NCBI RefSeq assembly: GCF_019655335.1
Contig: NZ_BPFD01000035.1
Location: 1-46,910, forward strand
Length of the DNA stretch: 46,910 nucleotides
Origin: Shewanella hafniensis
GTDB lineage: Bacteria > Pseudomonadota > Gammaproteobacteria > Enterobacterales > Shewanellaceae
Direction: 5' to 3'
Shown here one piece after another: positions 1 through 8,986 of the stretch. Made by a program: the position numbers and the translations under genes. Position 1 is the stretch's first letter. Every line of letters begins with the position of its first letter. Under the pieces are notes generated by a model. It saw only the letters and a program-made list of their open reading frames with translations. It did no database searches and had not been told where the DNA came from.

Positions 1-351
1 AGACGTGAAGGCTTCAAGGTACATGCTCTGATGTTCTCTATAAGAAAAAGAGAGCATAAGATCATAATCGATACCGTTCGTCAAATTGGGTTCAAAACGG
101 TTAAAATACATTCACGATCTCACCCTGCTTAGATAAGGGCGCGCACCTAATTCCCATAAGTGAGGGGTATACTTTTTTGATAGGAACCCAGGGTTTTTAT
201 TAGATGGCCATTTTAAATAACCTCCATGTGAAAAAAGATTGCTGACATCAATGTTGTTCCATATGCTTAATGATGATTTAGAGACAAAGTTTATAAAGTC
301 AATTGTAAATCCATTACCTAAAACCACGCAAACTTTCTTATTTTTAGACAT
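1..351 (-). pseudogene. SIR2/AbiH-like N-terminal fragment, in-frame stop
   Basis: The ATG at 351 opens a 79-codon frame beginning MSKNKKVCVVLGNGFTIDF. A glycine-containing motif after a hydrophobic strand is typical of the nucleotide-binding start of SIR2-like and AbiH-like phage-defence proteins. The conserved-looking LWELGARPYL follows near residue 70. A TGA at 112-114 ends the frame, but the same frame is open from the next codon to the window edge and reads like coding sequence (MYFNRFEPNLTNGIDYDL, then further). The simplest reading is a longer gene with one nonsense mutation near residue 80, or a programmed readthrough. The region is AT-rich, unlike purC next door, which suits an acquired defence gene. 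Family assignment is by motif resemblance only. Confidence 0.5.
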
Positions 352-660
352 ACAATTCTATTTCGCATCCAATTGAGACTTCGAGATAATAAAAGTTAAT
401 ATATCAAGCTGGAAATTATTATACGATTATTGTGTGTAATTTAATAACCAGTTGCGATTGATATTACTACAAAAAAGCTAAAAAGCAAAAAAATACAATT
501 AACTGTACTACCATTTAATTGGTTTCTAGTAGGCATTGAACTTGGAAGTTTGACCATAATACCAACATTGTTTACGGCAAAAATTTAACGAGCCACCTAT
601 TGTTAAATTTGCAAAGTGTATGCTTGTGAAAAGGCATACAGATAACTGAAGAGTTGGTGG

Positions 661-761
661 GATTAAGCATTGGCATGGAAGTGACCGTTGACGGCATGGA
701 TGCCGTCGTCGAGCCCTCATGGATGAGTTCATGGCGTGTCACTGGAATGACAGTGCTTAAT
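661..761. repeat. Imperfect intergenic repeat, copy 1
   Basis: This stretch aligns along about 100 bases with 21656-21771. Shared blocks are GATTAAG, TGGAAGTGAC (CGGAAGTGAC in copy 2), GGCGTGTCACTGGAA and TTAAT. It contains a perfect 8-bp hairpin, GACGGCAT-GG-ATGCCGTC, at 690-707. Copy 2 is diverged and carries a longer 3' half. The pattern suggests a dispersed intergenic repeat family of the genome, not a gene. Confidence 0.6.
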
Positions 762-801
762 TATCAGCGATGTATTGGTTAAGTTTGTGAATGACTTAAA
801 C

Positions 802-824
802 AAAAAGGCGCCTAAGCGCCTTTT
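802..824 (-). terminator. purC terminator
   Basis: Arms AAAAGGCGC (803-811) and GCGCCTTTT (816-824) form a 9-bp perfect stem with a 4-nt loop. Read on the minus strand it ends in a T-run, placing it about 30 bases past the purC stop. Confidence 0.8.
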
Positions 825-856
825 CTATTTAAGTTTTGATAAAAACCAAAATCTGA

Positions 857-1960
857 TTAAACAATCAGATCATACTCTTCCCGTAGGATCTTAATGATAT
901 CTGCCTTTGGATTCGCTGGCAGTGGAATCGCCGCGCCAGTCACTTTCTCGGCAACGCCAGTGTAAGTACGTGACACTTGCATCATGGCCTCAAGTGGCAG
1001 GTCATTGTCGCGGGCGAGGGCTTCACGCTCTGGCATTCTGTCTTTGTTGAGCAGCACATCAGGATCGGGGAAATGATTCAGCAAGAACTGGCGGAAACCT
1101 TCTTTAGAGTTTTCCAAAATCTTGCCATCGCGGTAGGCGCCGCCGTCCCATATACGTGATGAATCTGGGGTGCCGACTTCATCCATGTAAATCAGTTTTG
1201 AATTGCCATCTTTATCGGTGACATAGCCGAACTCAAATTTAGTGTCGACAAACACTTGGTCAAGTTTCGCCAGCGCGGCAGAAATCACTTTAAAGCCATC
1301 TTTTAACAGCTTCTCGTACAGGTCGATATCTGCAAGCTTTTCAAAGCCAAAGGCTTGGTAATTGGCTTCGATGTCGCTGCGGCTGATGTTCACGTCATCT
1401 TGGGCGGGCACGCCTGGGATGCCAGTTAAAATGCCTTTAGTCGATGGGGTGATTAACAGCTCAGGGAGCTTTTGATCTTTTTCTAAGCCTTCTGGCAGTG
1501 TGATGCCACAGAATACTCGCTCGCCTTTTGAGTAAGCGCGCCACATTGAGCCTGTGATGTACTGGCGGCAAATAGCTTCGACTTTAATAGGGCGAGCTTT
1601 TTGGACTATCCATACGAACGGGTGCGGGATATCCAAAATATGGCTGTCGGCTAGGCCGTTTTCGGCGAACAGTTTAAACCAATGGTTAGATATCGCGTTT
1701 AATGCTGCGCCTTTACCGGGAATGCCTTTGAGGCCGCCTTCACCGTGGAAGATACAGTCGAAGGCCGAGATACGGTCGCTGATCACCATGATGGCGAGCG
1801 GAGTATCTTCGGGGACGTTATAACCTTTAGTGGTAATTAAACGGCGGCTGTCGGCGTCGGTTAGCCAGTAAACGCTGCGAACCTTGCCGCTGTGGACTGG
1901 GCTGTCGGAGCGGATAGGCAAATCGTTATTGATGGCAAGTACGGAATCAGCAAGACTCAT
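857..1960 (-). CDS. purC: SAICAR synthase PurC
   Basis: Phosphoribosylaminoimidazole-succinocarboxamide synthase, the ATP-dependent joining of CAIR and aspartate in cytosolic purine synthesis. The 367-aa protein carries the SAICAR signatures [12 protein letters not shown] and [12 protein letters not shown], and a substrate-binding region near residue 130 with [18 protein letters not shown]. The N-terminus [11 protein letters not shown] matches the phosphate-binding start of the family. At 367 residues it is the long form, not the roughly 237-aa E. coli type. The ATG at 1960 is preceded by AAGGA at good spacing. It is transcribed alone towards a strong terminator. PurR-type regulation cannot be confirmed by eye. 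Confidence 0.95.
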   Translation of the reverse strand: MSLADSVLAINNDLPIRSDSPVHSGKVRSVYWLTDADSRRLITTKGYNVPEDTPLAIMVISDRISAFDCIFHGEGGLKGIPGKGAALNAISNHWFKLFAENGLADSHILDIPHPFVWIVQKARPIKVEAICRQYITGSMWRAYSKGERVFCGITLPEGLEKDQKLPELLITPSTKGILTGIPGVPAQDDVNISRSDIEANYQAFGFEKLADIDLYEKLLKDGFKVISAALAKLDQVFVDTKFEFGYVTDKDGNSKLIYMDEVGTPDSSRIWDGGAYRDGKILENSKEGFRQFLLNHFPDPDVLLNKDRMPEREALARDNDLPLEAMMQVSRTYTGVAEKVTGAAIPLPANPKADIIKILREEYDLIV

Positions 1961-2668
1961 GACGAGTATTCCTTAGGATAGAGAGTGTAGGGATAAGGTT
2001 TTTATAAGTGTCGGTTTGCAGATGGACTATGGCGTTAGCAACAGCCAGATTTATTGCAACCGCTTTATTATTCGCGCGTGGCTTAGGGCGTAAAGCGTTC
2101 AGCCAGTTTGCGGGATTTGATGTTAAATCTTGAACAGCAAAAGGGGTATTTTCGGGCGGTGTTTGAATTGTGTCAGCAGGAGATAATGCAAGGGATGGAA
2201 CAAACGCAGGGCAAGGTTGGCACCACAGTGAAAGTGGTCTGTTAAAGCGGGCTGGGCCCGTGCCATTTTGCTCGAAAATGCTAACCATTAATCCGAGAGA
2301 ACCTTGTGCTAGACTGCCGCGAAAAAGTGGCGACATTTTACCTTTATTGACGAAATTTGCCACGGCTATTTGCATTGTTCTTTGCTGATGTGCGAGCTTA
2401 TGACGTAGCTGCAGCCGACAAGACCATCAAGCCAAATATCCAATGGAGGGAAGTACACTGCGCGGGTGCTGCATTGGAATAGCGAAGATAGGCAGAATCA
2501 TGAGGATATGGGGTTTCATCAGGGTTGGTCTAAGGCGACCGATCAGCTTGAGGAACTCGTCGCGACTCTCTAGCAGGCGCCCCTATCGGAGAGTCAACAT
2601 TAGGTCGTACCTAGCCCAATTGCCCTGCATTATCATATTGTTGGGGATTGGGCAGGATTAGAGGTGTT
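1961..2668. other. Spacer: purC promoter region and gene remnant
   Basis: About 700 bases without an intact gene. The purC side must hold its promoter. The far side contains the SRPBCC remnant (2442-2573). Open frames at 1947-2375 (minus), 2170-2388 and 2443-2661 (plus) show no recognisable domain and are taken as chance. No convincing regulatory site could be assigned. Confidence 0.5.
2442..2573 (+). pseudogene. SRPBCC/AHSA1-domain C-terminal remnant
   Basis: Reading the frame of the TAG at 2571-2573 backwards gives a stretch from about 2442: NGGKYTARVLHW, then EDRQNHEDMGFHQGW, then DQLEELVATL. The pattern YTARxxHW...H..MGF..GW...DQLE.L is the C-terminal helix region of SRPBCC (activator of Hsp90 ATPase-like, START superfamily) proteins. 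An in-frame TAG lies just upstream at 2406-2408, and no start or N-terminal strands are seen. This appears to be the last ~43 codons of a deleted gene. The family call is from the motif; the deletion is inferred. Confidence 0.65.
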
Positions 2669-3346
2669 ATGTCATCACAGAAAGAAGTGCCACAGCTTAC
2701 ACAATCGCAGCTTGCGCCATCGCAACTCGTGCCATCGCAATTAGCCTCAAGTGCGGCTTTGCAGGGCAATAGTTTTTTATCAAAACAGTTCAATGGTTTG
2801 TCGGAATTAGCCCAAGAGCTACAGGGCATAGAGTTTGAGGATTGTTGCTTTCAAGATTGCCATTTTAGTGAGAGCACTTTCCGTAAGTGCAAGTTTATCG
2901 ATTGCCGTTTTGTACGCTGCAACTTAAGTTTAGTGAAAGTGCCCCAGTGTCAGTTCAGTGGGGTGGAGTTTGAAGAATGTAAGTTAGTCGGTATCGATTG
3001 GACCCGCGCCGCGTGGTCACGTTTATCCTTTGCCGCGCCCTTTTCCTTTAAGCAATCCATCTTAAATGATTGCTCATTTTTAGGTTTGTCCCTCGATGAA
3101 ATCATCATCGAAGAGTGCAAGGCCCACGATGTCGATTTTCGCGAGGGCAGTTTTAATCAAGCCAATTTCACCTACACGGATTTTAGTCATAGTCTGTTTG
3201 GCCGAACTCAATTATTGGAGGCGGATTTCAGCGAGGCATCCAATTACGATATCGACATTTTTAACAATAAAATCAAAGGCGCTAAGTTTAGCCGCGACGA
3301 AGCGATACGTCTGCTCAACTGCCTTGATATAGAGTTAATGGATTAA
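2669..3346 (+). CDS. Pentapeptide repeat protein, Qnr-like fold
   Basis: A 225-aa protein of two blocks of pentapeptide repeats in which every fifth residue is F, L or C (FEDCCFQDCHFSESTF near residue 50, and NFTYTDFSHSLF near 175). This predicts a right-handed quadrilateral beta helix. Length, a break between blocks and a C-terminal dimer-like helix (DEAIRLLNCLDIELMD) resemble Qnr proteins, which protect gyrase by DNA mimicry; Shewanella is a known source of chromosomal qnrA. Identity is too unclear to call it Qnr. The start at 2669 follows GAGG, and the open frame extends to 2648 without support. The first 30 residues contain a short tandem repeat, SQL(A/V)P, encoded by 15-base DNA units. 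Confidence 0.8.
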   Translation: MSSQKEVPQLTQSQLAPSQLVPSQLASSAALQGNSFLSKQFNGLSELAQELQGIEFEDCCFQDCHFSESTFRKCKFIDCRFVRCNLSLVKVPQCQFSGVEFEECKLVGIDWTRAAWSRLSFAAPFSFKQSILNDCSFLGLSLDEIIIEECKAHDVDFREGSFNQANFTYTDFSHSLFGRTQLLEADFSEASNYDIDIFNNKIKGAKFSRDEAIRLLNCLDIELMD

Positions 3347-3765
3347 TGCGATTGTAATCAGTTTGCGCCCGCTAGCGCGATGTTCTTATCCTGCTAGGGT
3401 TATCGCAATTGACTGAAATGTCAGTTTTCTTCTCAGCCGCCAGTATCCAAAGCTGGCGGCTTTTTTCTGCCCGTATTTTAAGACCTATTGATCTTATTCA
3501 CGTATTTCAGCGTCAGTCTTAGGTTTTAGTTGCTGTAGATCACACCGAGCTTCCCCATGTGGTTTACCACAATACCCACCTACCTCTTTCGGGATAACAA
3601 TCTCTGTGGATGAGCAGTGTATTCAGCGGATGCTGGTTTTGAAGATATAGCGGCGCTGTTTTTACGCTTTTATAACTAAAAAGTAATCAAATCAGTGAGC
3701 AAACCTCTGCTCGATGGCGCCACAAATGGCGACTGACGGGTGGGATGAGCGTGATGGAGGTAACC
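3347..3765. other. Spacer with terminator and psrA promoter region
   Basis: About 420 bases between the pentapeptide gene and psrA. It contains a terminator (3435-3467). Around 3531-3545 there is a possible CRP half-site, GATCACA, with a poor opposite half. CRP control of anaerobic respiration is known in Shewanella, but this site is weak. Nothing else is seen. Confidence 0.45.
3435..3467 (+). terminator. Terminator after pentapeptide gene
   Basis: Arms AGCCGCCAG (3435-3443) and CTGGCGGCT (3453-3461) form a 9-bp GC-rich stem followed by a run of T. Confidence 0.85.
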
Positions 3766-6048
3766 ATGATTGAGCTTAATAGGCGAACCTTTTTAAAGGG
3801 AGCGGGAGCGAGCAGCGCCACCTGTGCGTTGGCCAGTCTGCTGCCGGGCAGCTTAGCGGCATTAGAGAATAAGCAGCTAAAGGGCATGGGCAAAGACATT
3901 GCCAGTATTTGTGAAATGTGTTCGACTCGCTGCCCGATTTCGGCTCGGGTGATTGAGGGCAAAAACGTCTTCATTAGTGGCAACAAGGCCGCTAAATCCT
4001 TTGGCGGTAAAGTGTGTGCCCGTGGCGGCGCAGGCCATAGTTTATTGTACGATCCACAGCGTATCGTTAAACCGTTAAAGCGGGTCGGTGAGCGCGGCGA
4101 AGGCAAATGGGCTGAGATCAGTTGGGATGAGGCTTATCAATTAATCGCCGAAAACCTCAATAAAATCAAAAAAGAACATGGCCCAGAGGCCGTGGCATTC
4201 TCGTCAAAATCTGGCTCACAAGAAAAGCATTTGTTTCACCTTGCGACCGCCTTTGGTAGTCCAAATACCTTTACCCACGCGTCGACTTGCCCTGGTGGTT
4301 ATGAAATTGCCGCTAAGGCTATTTTTGGTACTAAGGTCAAACGTGATTTAAGTAATTCTAAATACATCATTAACTTCGGCCATAACCTGTACGAAGGCAT
4401 CAATATGTCCGAAACCCGCGGCATGATGGCGGCGCAAATGGACAAAGGTGCCAAGCTGGTGGTGTTCGAGCCAAGATTCTCCGTCGTGGCCGATAAAGCC
4501 GATGAATGGTATGCCATTCGCCCCGGAACCGACGTGGCCGTCGCCTTGGCGTTATGCCATGTATTGATTGAAGATAATCTTTACGACAAGGCATTTGTCG
4601 CGCGCTATGTGGAAGGCTTCGAAGCCTTTGCCGCCGAAGTGAAAGCCTATACCCCTGAATGGGCCGAAACCATTTCCGATGTGCCTGCCAAAGACATTCG
4701 CCGCATCGCCCACGAATATGCCGCTAAAGCGCCCCATGCCGTGGTCGATTTTGGTCACAGAGCCACCTTTACCACCGAAGAGTTTGAGATGCGCCGCGCC
4801 CTGTACGCTGCCAACGTCTTGATTGGTAATATTGAGCGTAAGGGCGGGATTTATATCGGCCAGAAACCCGGTGATTACAACAAGCTTGCCGGTGAAGCAG
4901 TTGCGCCCGTATTGGCCAAACCTGGCGTGAAAGACATGCCAAAACCAGCAGCGAAACGTATCGATCAGGTGGAAGAACAGTACGCCATGATGTGGACATC
5001 GGGCGGCGTTTACCAAACTATTCTCGATGCCACGTTAAGCGCTGTTCCTTACCAGTTACACGGCTGGGTGATGTCACGCACTAACCCAATGCAAACCATG
5101 ACAGACAGAGCGCGCGTTGTTGAAGCGATGAAAAAGCTCGACTTTATCGCCGTGTGTGATGTGTATATCAGCGAAACCGCCGCCTATGCGGACGTGATTT
5201 TACCTGAGTCAACTTATCTTGAACGTGATGAAGAAATTGCTGATAAGTCAGGTAAAAATCCGGCCTATTATGTGCGCCAACGGGTAGTTGAAACCTTAGG
5301 TGATACTAAGCCTTCTTGGCAGATCTTTAAGGATGTGGGTGTGGCTATGGGCCTTGGCGAGTTCTATCCATGGGAAAACATGGAAACCCTGCAAATGCTG
5401 CAGGTGAACCGCGACACTGACCTGCTGCGCCGTATCAAAGACGAAGGTTTTGTGAGCTTCGGTAAGCCAATTATGTTGTGCGAGCCTAAGATGGTTGCCG
5501 AGTTTATTAAGGCATACCCCAATGCGCGACCTGCCGATGAAGACGGCACTTACGCCAGTGCACTCACCTTTAAAACCCCGAGTGGCAAGATTGAACTCAC
5601 TTCCGCGAAAGTCGAAGCCATGGCACCGGGCCGTGGGGTGATCAAGTTCCGCGAAGTGAATCTTAAAAAAGCAGATGAGCTGTACTTTATCCAAGGCAAA
5701 GTGGCGGTGCACACCAATGGCGCCACCCACAATGTGCCTATGCTCGCTAACCTGATGTCGGATAACGCTGTGTGGGTTCACCCCGTTACTGCGGGCAAAT
5801 TAGGCATCAGCAATGGCGACCCAATCCGCCTCACCAGCAGTGTTGGCACAGAAGAAGGCCATGCCTTAGTCACGCCGGGCATTCGCCAAGATACTGTGTT
5901 TGCTTACATGGGCTTTGGTTCTAAAAACAAAGAGTTGGTCAGAGCAACGGGCAAAGGTATCCACTGCGGTAACTTACTGCCGCACGTTACTGCTCCTGTG
6001 TGTGGCATGACAGTGCACACCACGGGCGTCACGCTGGCAAAGCGCTAA
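3766..6048 (+). CDS. psrA: Thiosulfate/polysulfide reductase catalytic subunit
   Basis: Molybdopterin oxidoreductase that reduces thiosulfate or polysulfide to sulfide at the periplasmic face. The 760-aa protein starts with a Tat signal (NRRTFLKG) and a hydrophobic stretch. A [4Fe-4S] site, CEMCSTRCP with a later Cys in GKVCARGG, lies at residues ~45-90. THASTCPGGYE at ~171-180 places Cys175 as the likely molybdenum ligand, as in Phs/Psr enzymes. C-terminal dinucleotide-binding residues (QGKVAVHTNGATHN) are present. The ATG at 3766 follows GGAGG and matches the Tat start; the open frame also has an ATG at 3745. It heads a psrABC operon. S. oneidensis psrA has been shown to be needed for thiosulfate and sulfur reduction. 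Confidence 0.92.
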   Translation: MIELNRRTFLKGAGASSATCALASLLPGSLAALENKQLKGMGKDIASICEMCSTRCPISARVIEGKNVFISGNKAAKSFGGKVCARGGAGHSLLYDPQRIVKPLKRVGERGEGKWAEISWDEAYQLIAENLNKIKKEHGPEAVAFSSKSGSQEKHLFHLATAFGSPNTFTHASTCPGGYEIAAKAIFGTKVKRDLSNSKYIINFGHNLYEGINMSETRGMMAAQMDKGAKLVVFEPRFSVVADKADEWYAIRPGTDVAVALALCHVLIEDNLYDKAFVARYVEGFEAFAAEVKAYTPEWAETISDVPAKDIRRIAHEYAAKAPHAVVDFGHRATFTTEEFEMRRALYAANVLIGNIERKGGIYIGQKPGDYNKLAGEAVAPVLAKPGVKDMPKPAAKRIDQVEEQYAMMWTSGGVYQTILDATLSAVPYQLHGWVMSRTNPMQTMTDRARVVEAMKKLDFIAVCDVYISETAAYADVILPESTYLERDEEIADKSGKNPAYYVRQRVVETLGDTKPSWQIFKDVGVAMGLGEFYPWENMETLQMLQVNRDTDLLRRIKDEGFVSFGKPIMLCEPKMVAEFIKAYPNARPADEDGTYASALTFKTPSGKIELTSAKVEAMAPGRGVIKFREVNLKKADELYFIQGKVAVHTNGATHNVPMLANLMSDNAVWVHPVTAGKLGISNGDPIRLTSSVGTEEGHALVTPGIRQDTVFAYMGFGSKNKELVRATGKGIHCGNLLPHVTAPVCGMTVHTTGVTLAKR

Positions 6049-6060
6049 TCGGAGGCTTAA

Positions 6061-6627
6061 ATGAATAAACGATATGTAATGGTGCACGACGAGAATAAGT
6101 GCATCGGCTGCCAAGCTTGTAACGTGGCGTGTCGCAGTGAAAATGGCGTACCCGAAGGCGTAACTCGTCTGCAAGTGCGTGTGGAAGGCCCCTTTGGTGA
6201 GATACCTAATCTGCATTTCAAATATCACAGGGTATCTTGCCAGCAATGTGAAGATGCACCTTGCGTTAAGGTGTGCCCAACAGGCGCGGCCTATGTGGGT
6301 GAAGACGGCATTGTCTCCATCCACGGCGACAAGTGTGTGGGTTGTATGTACTGCGTGGCGGCGTGCCCTTATAAAGTGCGCTTTATGAACCCAGAAACCA
6401 AAGTGGCTGACAAGTGTAACTTCTGTAAGGATACGCGTTTAGCACGGGGCGAAGAGCCAGCGTGTGTGACTGTGTGTCCAACCGATGCCTTAGTGTTTGG
6501 CGATGCTAACGATCCACAAAGTGAAGTGGCCACACTGCTCAACACTAAGATCACTTACCAAGATAAGACCCATTTAGGCACTAAACCTAGGGTATATCGC
6601 GTTCCTACCAAAAGAGGGGGGATTTGA
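6061..6627 (+). CDS. psrB: Reductase iron-sulfur electron-transfer subunit
   Basis: A 188-aa ferredoxin-like subunit carrying electrons from PsrC to PsrA. Four cysteine clusters are visible: CIGCQACNVAC at 15-25, CQQCEDAPCVKVCP at ~61-74, CVGCMYCVAACP at ~93-104 and CNFCKDT...CVTVCP at ~120-140. This is the pattern of four [4Fe-4S] centres in the PsrB/PhsB/DmsB family. There is no signal peptide; export is expected by piggyback on the Tat-exported PsrA. It starts 12 bases after psrA behind GGAGG. Confidence 0.93.
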   Translation: MNKRYVMVHDENKCIGCQACNVACRSENGVPEGVTRLQVRVEGPFGEIPNLHFKYHRVSCQQCEDAPCVKVCPTGAAYVGEDGIVSIHGDKCVGCMYCVAACPYKVRFMNPETKVADKCNFCKDTRLARGEEPACVTVCPTDALVFGDANDPQSEVATLLNTKITYQDKTHLGTKPRVYRVPTKRGGI

Positions 6628-6629
6628 TT

Positions 6630-7577
6630 ATGAACAATACTTGGGGCGACATGGCGCAATATGATCCTGTCACTTGGCACTGGGTCATCGCCGTTTACCT
6701 GTTTATGGCGGGGTTATCTGCGGGCAGTTTACTGATTGGCATTGGTTTACGCTGGGCGAATAAGGAACTCAACGCGGGAGCCGAAAGCAGCATTCTTAAG
6801 GCTGCGGCCATTATTGGGCCTGTGGCGATTAGCTTAGGTCTAGCTTGCTTAGTGTTTGATTTAACAAAGCCATTTCACTTCTGGCTGATTTTAATTCACT
6901 ATAATTTCCAGTCTGTGATGGCAATCGGGGTGCTGGCGCTGCTGGCGTATTCACCCTTAGCCTTTGCGTACGCCATTATTGTGCTGCGGGATGACTTGCC
7001 AAAGTGGGGTTTGGGTTTCTTAACGCCTATCGCTAAGTTACTTATGCCATTTAGAAAGCTGATTGAAGTATTGTTGTTTGTCCTTGCCATTGGCGTAGGG
7101 GCTTACACTGGCTTCTTAATTTCGGCGATGAATGCCTATCCTATGCTCAACACTGCGGTACTGCCTGCGCTGTTTTTAGTATCGGGTCTATCGGCGGGCG
7201 CTGCGGCAAACGCGGTACTGGCGTTGCTGATGTTTAAGACTGACAGCCACGACAAAACCTTAGTGAAGATGCACGGTTTAGAATTGCCTGTGATGGCGAT
7301 TGAAATTCTGTTCCTGTTCATGTTGTTCTGCGCCTTGTACTTCAAGGGCGGCGCGGCGGCTGCGGCCTTAGCATCGTTAACGTCTGGGTTATGGGCAAGC
7401 GTGTTCTGGATTGGTGTCGTGGGGATTGGTTTTGGGATTCCATTGCTGTTTATGCTGCTTCCCGCTGCGACTCGCCACACTAAGGGTGCAACGATTATGG
7501 TGGCCTGTGCCAGCTTAACCGGCGTGCTCGCGCTAAGACACTTTATTGTGTATGCGGGCCAAAGCTACTTAAGCTGA
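6630..7577 (+). CDS. psrC: NrfD/PsrC-type membrane quinol oxidase subunit
   Basis: A 315-aa integral membrane protein with about eight hydrophobic helices that anchors the reductase and takes electrons from menaquinol. The N-terminus (TWHWVIAVYLFMAGLSAGS) is the classic NrfD/PsrC first helix. The ATG at 6630 lies just past the psrB stop with AGGGGG upstream; an overlapping TTG at 6624 is less likely. It closes the psrABC operon, which ends at a terminator 35 bases later. Confidence 0.92.
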   Translation: MNNTWGDMAQYDPVTWHWVIAVYLFMAGLSAGSLLIGIGLRWANKELNAGAESSILKAAAIIGPVAISLGLACLVFDLTKPFHFWLILIHYNFQSVMAIGVLALLAYSPLAFAYAIIVLRDDLPKWGLGFLTPIAKLLMPFRKLIEVLLFVLAIGVGAYTGFLISAMNAYPMLNTAVLPALFLVSGLSAGAAANAVLALLMFKTDSHDKTLVKMHGLELPVMAIEILFLFMLFCALYFKGGAAAAALASLTSGLWASVFWIGVVGIGFGIPLLFMLLPAATRHTKGATIMVACASLTGVLALRHFIVYAGQSYLS

Positions 7578-7611
7578 GTGTAAGCTGGCTTTACATATTG
7601 ATAGATAAAGA

Positions 7612-7640
7612 AAAAGCACTGGCAATGTCAGTGCTTTTTT
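7612..7640 (+). terminator. psrABC terminator
   Basis: Perfect arms AAAAGCACTG (7612-7621) and CAGTGCTTTT (7629-7638) with a 7-nt loop and T-run. The A-rich left flank means it may also act on the opposite strand for the convergent exporter gene. Confidence 0.85.
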
Positions 7641-7683
7641 ATTGTTTGAATTTTGAGAAGGTTTGCCAGTACAAGCAGGACGC

Positions 7684-8427
7684 TTATTGGGGTAATAATT
7701 CGATAACTGACTTCACCGTTAGCACTAAGGCGCTGATACTGCACAGGACTAGCGTCGCCATCTTTGTCTTCTCTTTATCGACACGGCCCACTAATCGTCC
7801 TGCGACTAAGTAACCTAAAATCACTGAGGGGAGCAGCATCAACGACAGCCACAGATGTTTTAATTCTAATAAGCCAGTGATCGCTAAAATGATCAGTGCA
7901 ATCATGGAGCTAAAAATGAAGAAGGCCGACAGGGCAGCACGAAACTGCGAGGCATCTTTGCCTGCCAACAAAATCGCCATCGGTGGGCCACCAATCGCGG
8001 CGATATTGCCGAAGATCCCTGAAACCACGCCCGCACCGAAGAGGGTTTTCTTATTCACTGGCAGGCTGAATTTATACAGGCTGAGGATCACTGCGACAGT
8101 CACAATGGCGGCGATGGATAAACCGAGTATGGGTTGAGGCGCAAACAGCAACAGACTTGCGCCGATAAAACCGCCGGGCACGCGACCTAGGAGCGCATAT
8201 TGCAAGCCATTGAATTCTAAGTGACCGCGTTCACGCACTAAGGTCAGCAGGGCGATGGAGAAACCCATAGCAATAACAGGCGCAGGTACAAGTTGTGGAT
8301 CGACGATATACAGCAAAGGACTGGCGACAACCGCAAGCCCAAACCCAATAAGACTTTGGGTTAATGCGCCCAGAAACACGACCAGCGAGGCTAAGGCGAG
8401 TGTCTGTGGATCTATCATAGAAAACAT
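7684..8427 (-). CDS. TSUP (TauE/SafE) family permease
   Basis: A 247-aa membrane protein with about seven to eight hydrophobic segments and the duplicated TSUP layout (TQSLIGFGLAVVASPLL near the start, FGNIAAIGGPPMAILLAG in the second half). Members are linked to export of sulfite, thiosulfate or sulfoacetate. Its position facing psrABC is compatible with sulfur oxyanion transport, but the substrate is inferred. The chosen ATG follows AGGAAA; the open frame also allows a TTG at 8451. It is separated from metJ by metJ's terminator. Confidence 0.82.
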   Translation of the reverse strand: MFSMIDPQTLALASLVVFLGALTQSLIGFGLAVVASPLLYIVDPQLVPAPVIAMGFSIALLTLVRERGHLEFNGLQYALLGRVPGGFIGASLLLFAPQPILGLSIAAIVTVAVILSLYKFSLPVNKKTLFGAGVVSGIFGNIAAIGGPPMAILLAGKDASQFRAALSAFFIFSSMIALIILAITGLLELKHLWLSLMLLPSVILGYLVAGRLVGRVDKEKTKMATLVLCSISALVLTVKSVIELLPQ

Positions 8428-8493
8428 AGGATTTCCTATATCCCAAACCAACTCAAGATGGTGAAATTTAAAGTTTGAAGTCGCTTGGGGATA

Positions 8494-8520
8494 AACAAAA
8501 AGGGATCGTTAACGATCCCT
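8494..8520 (-). terminator. metJ terminator
   Basis: A perfect 20-base palindrome at 8501-8520 (AGGGATCGTT with AACGATCCCT) is followed on the minus strand by five T, about 40 bases beyond the metJ stop. Confidence 0.8.
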
Positions 8521-8561
8521 ATTGATGAGCACTGTGATATGACTTTGAAAGCGACGAGTCG

Positions 8562-8876
8562 CTATTCCATGTCTTCCCACTCGATTCCCATTTGATCCAT
8601 CAACAACTTGGCTTCGGCGGGAATGCTGTCTGGGTTGTCTTTTGACAGATCTTCATCGTTGGGCAATGGCTGGCCAGTGTAGGCGTGCAAAAATGCCTCA
8701 CACAACAGCTCGCTGTTGGTGGCGTGACGCAAATTATTGACCTGACGACGAGTACGTTCGTCCGTGAGGACCTTAAGCACTTTGAGCGGAATAGACACAG
8801 TAATTTTTTTTACTTGTTCATTCTTCTTGCCATGTTCAGCATAGGGGCTGATGTATTCCCCATTCCATTCAGTCAT
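8562..8876 (-). CDS. metJ: Methionine repressor MetJ
   Basis: A 104-aa ribbon-helix-helix repressor that binds S-adenosylmethionine as corepressor and shuts off methionine genes. The beta strand [18 protein letters not shown] and helices [20 protein letters not shown] are near identical to the E. coli family, and the length is the same. It is divergent from metB, and the shared intergenic region carries two pairs of MET boxes, so self-control together with metBL is expected. The upstream spacer (8877-9088) contains no other gene. Confidence 0.96.
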   Translation of the reverse strand: MTEWNGEYISPYAEHGKKNEQVKKITVSIPLKVLKVLTDERTRRQVNNLRHATNSELLCEAFLHAYTGQPLPNDEDLSKDNPDSIPAEAKLLMDQMGIEWEDME

Positions 8877-8986
8877 TGACTCACCTGTTATAACGCTAAA
8901 TTCGGGGCAGATTTTAAACCCTTACAAAGAACAGTCAAATTATTGCTACTATTTCTTTGTGATTGCAAACAGATTTCTTTATGTTC

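Larger units (their letters stand above)
352..856. other. Intergenic spacer with repeat and terminator
   Basis: No supported gene. The half nearest the SIR2-like fragment is very AT-rich. The half nearest purC holds an imperfect intergenic repeat (661-761) and the purC terminator. A short minus-strand open frame at 526-732 lies mostly inside the repeat and is not considered a gene. Confidence 0.6.

Noticed and set aside
23..57. ATGCTCT...AGAGCAT inverted repeat
   Set aside because: It has only 7-bp arms with a 21-base loop inside coding-like sequence; probably chance.
526..732. Minus-strand 68-codon open frame
   Set aside because: It lies mainly across the intergenic repeat, has no ribosome-binding site and no recognisable domain.
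1947..2375. Minus-strand 142-codon open frame upstream of purC
   Set aside because: It overlaps the purC start, has no family resemblance and low-complexity composition; the region is better read as the purC promoter.
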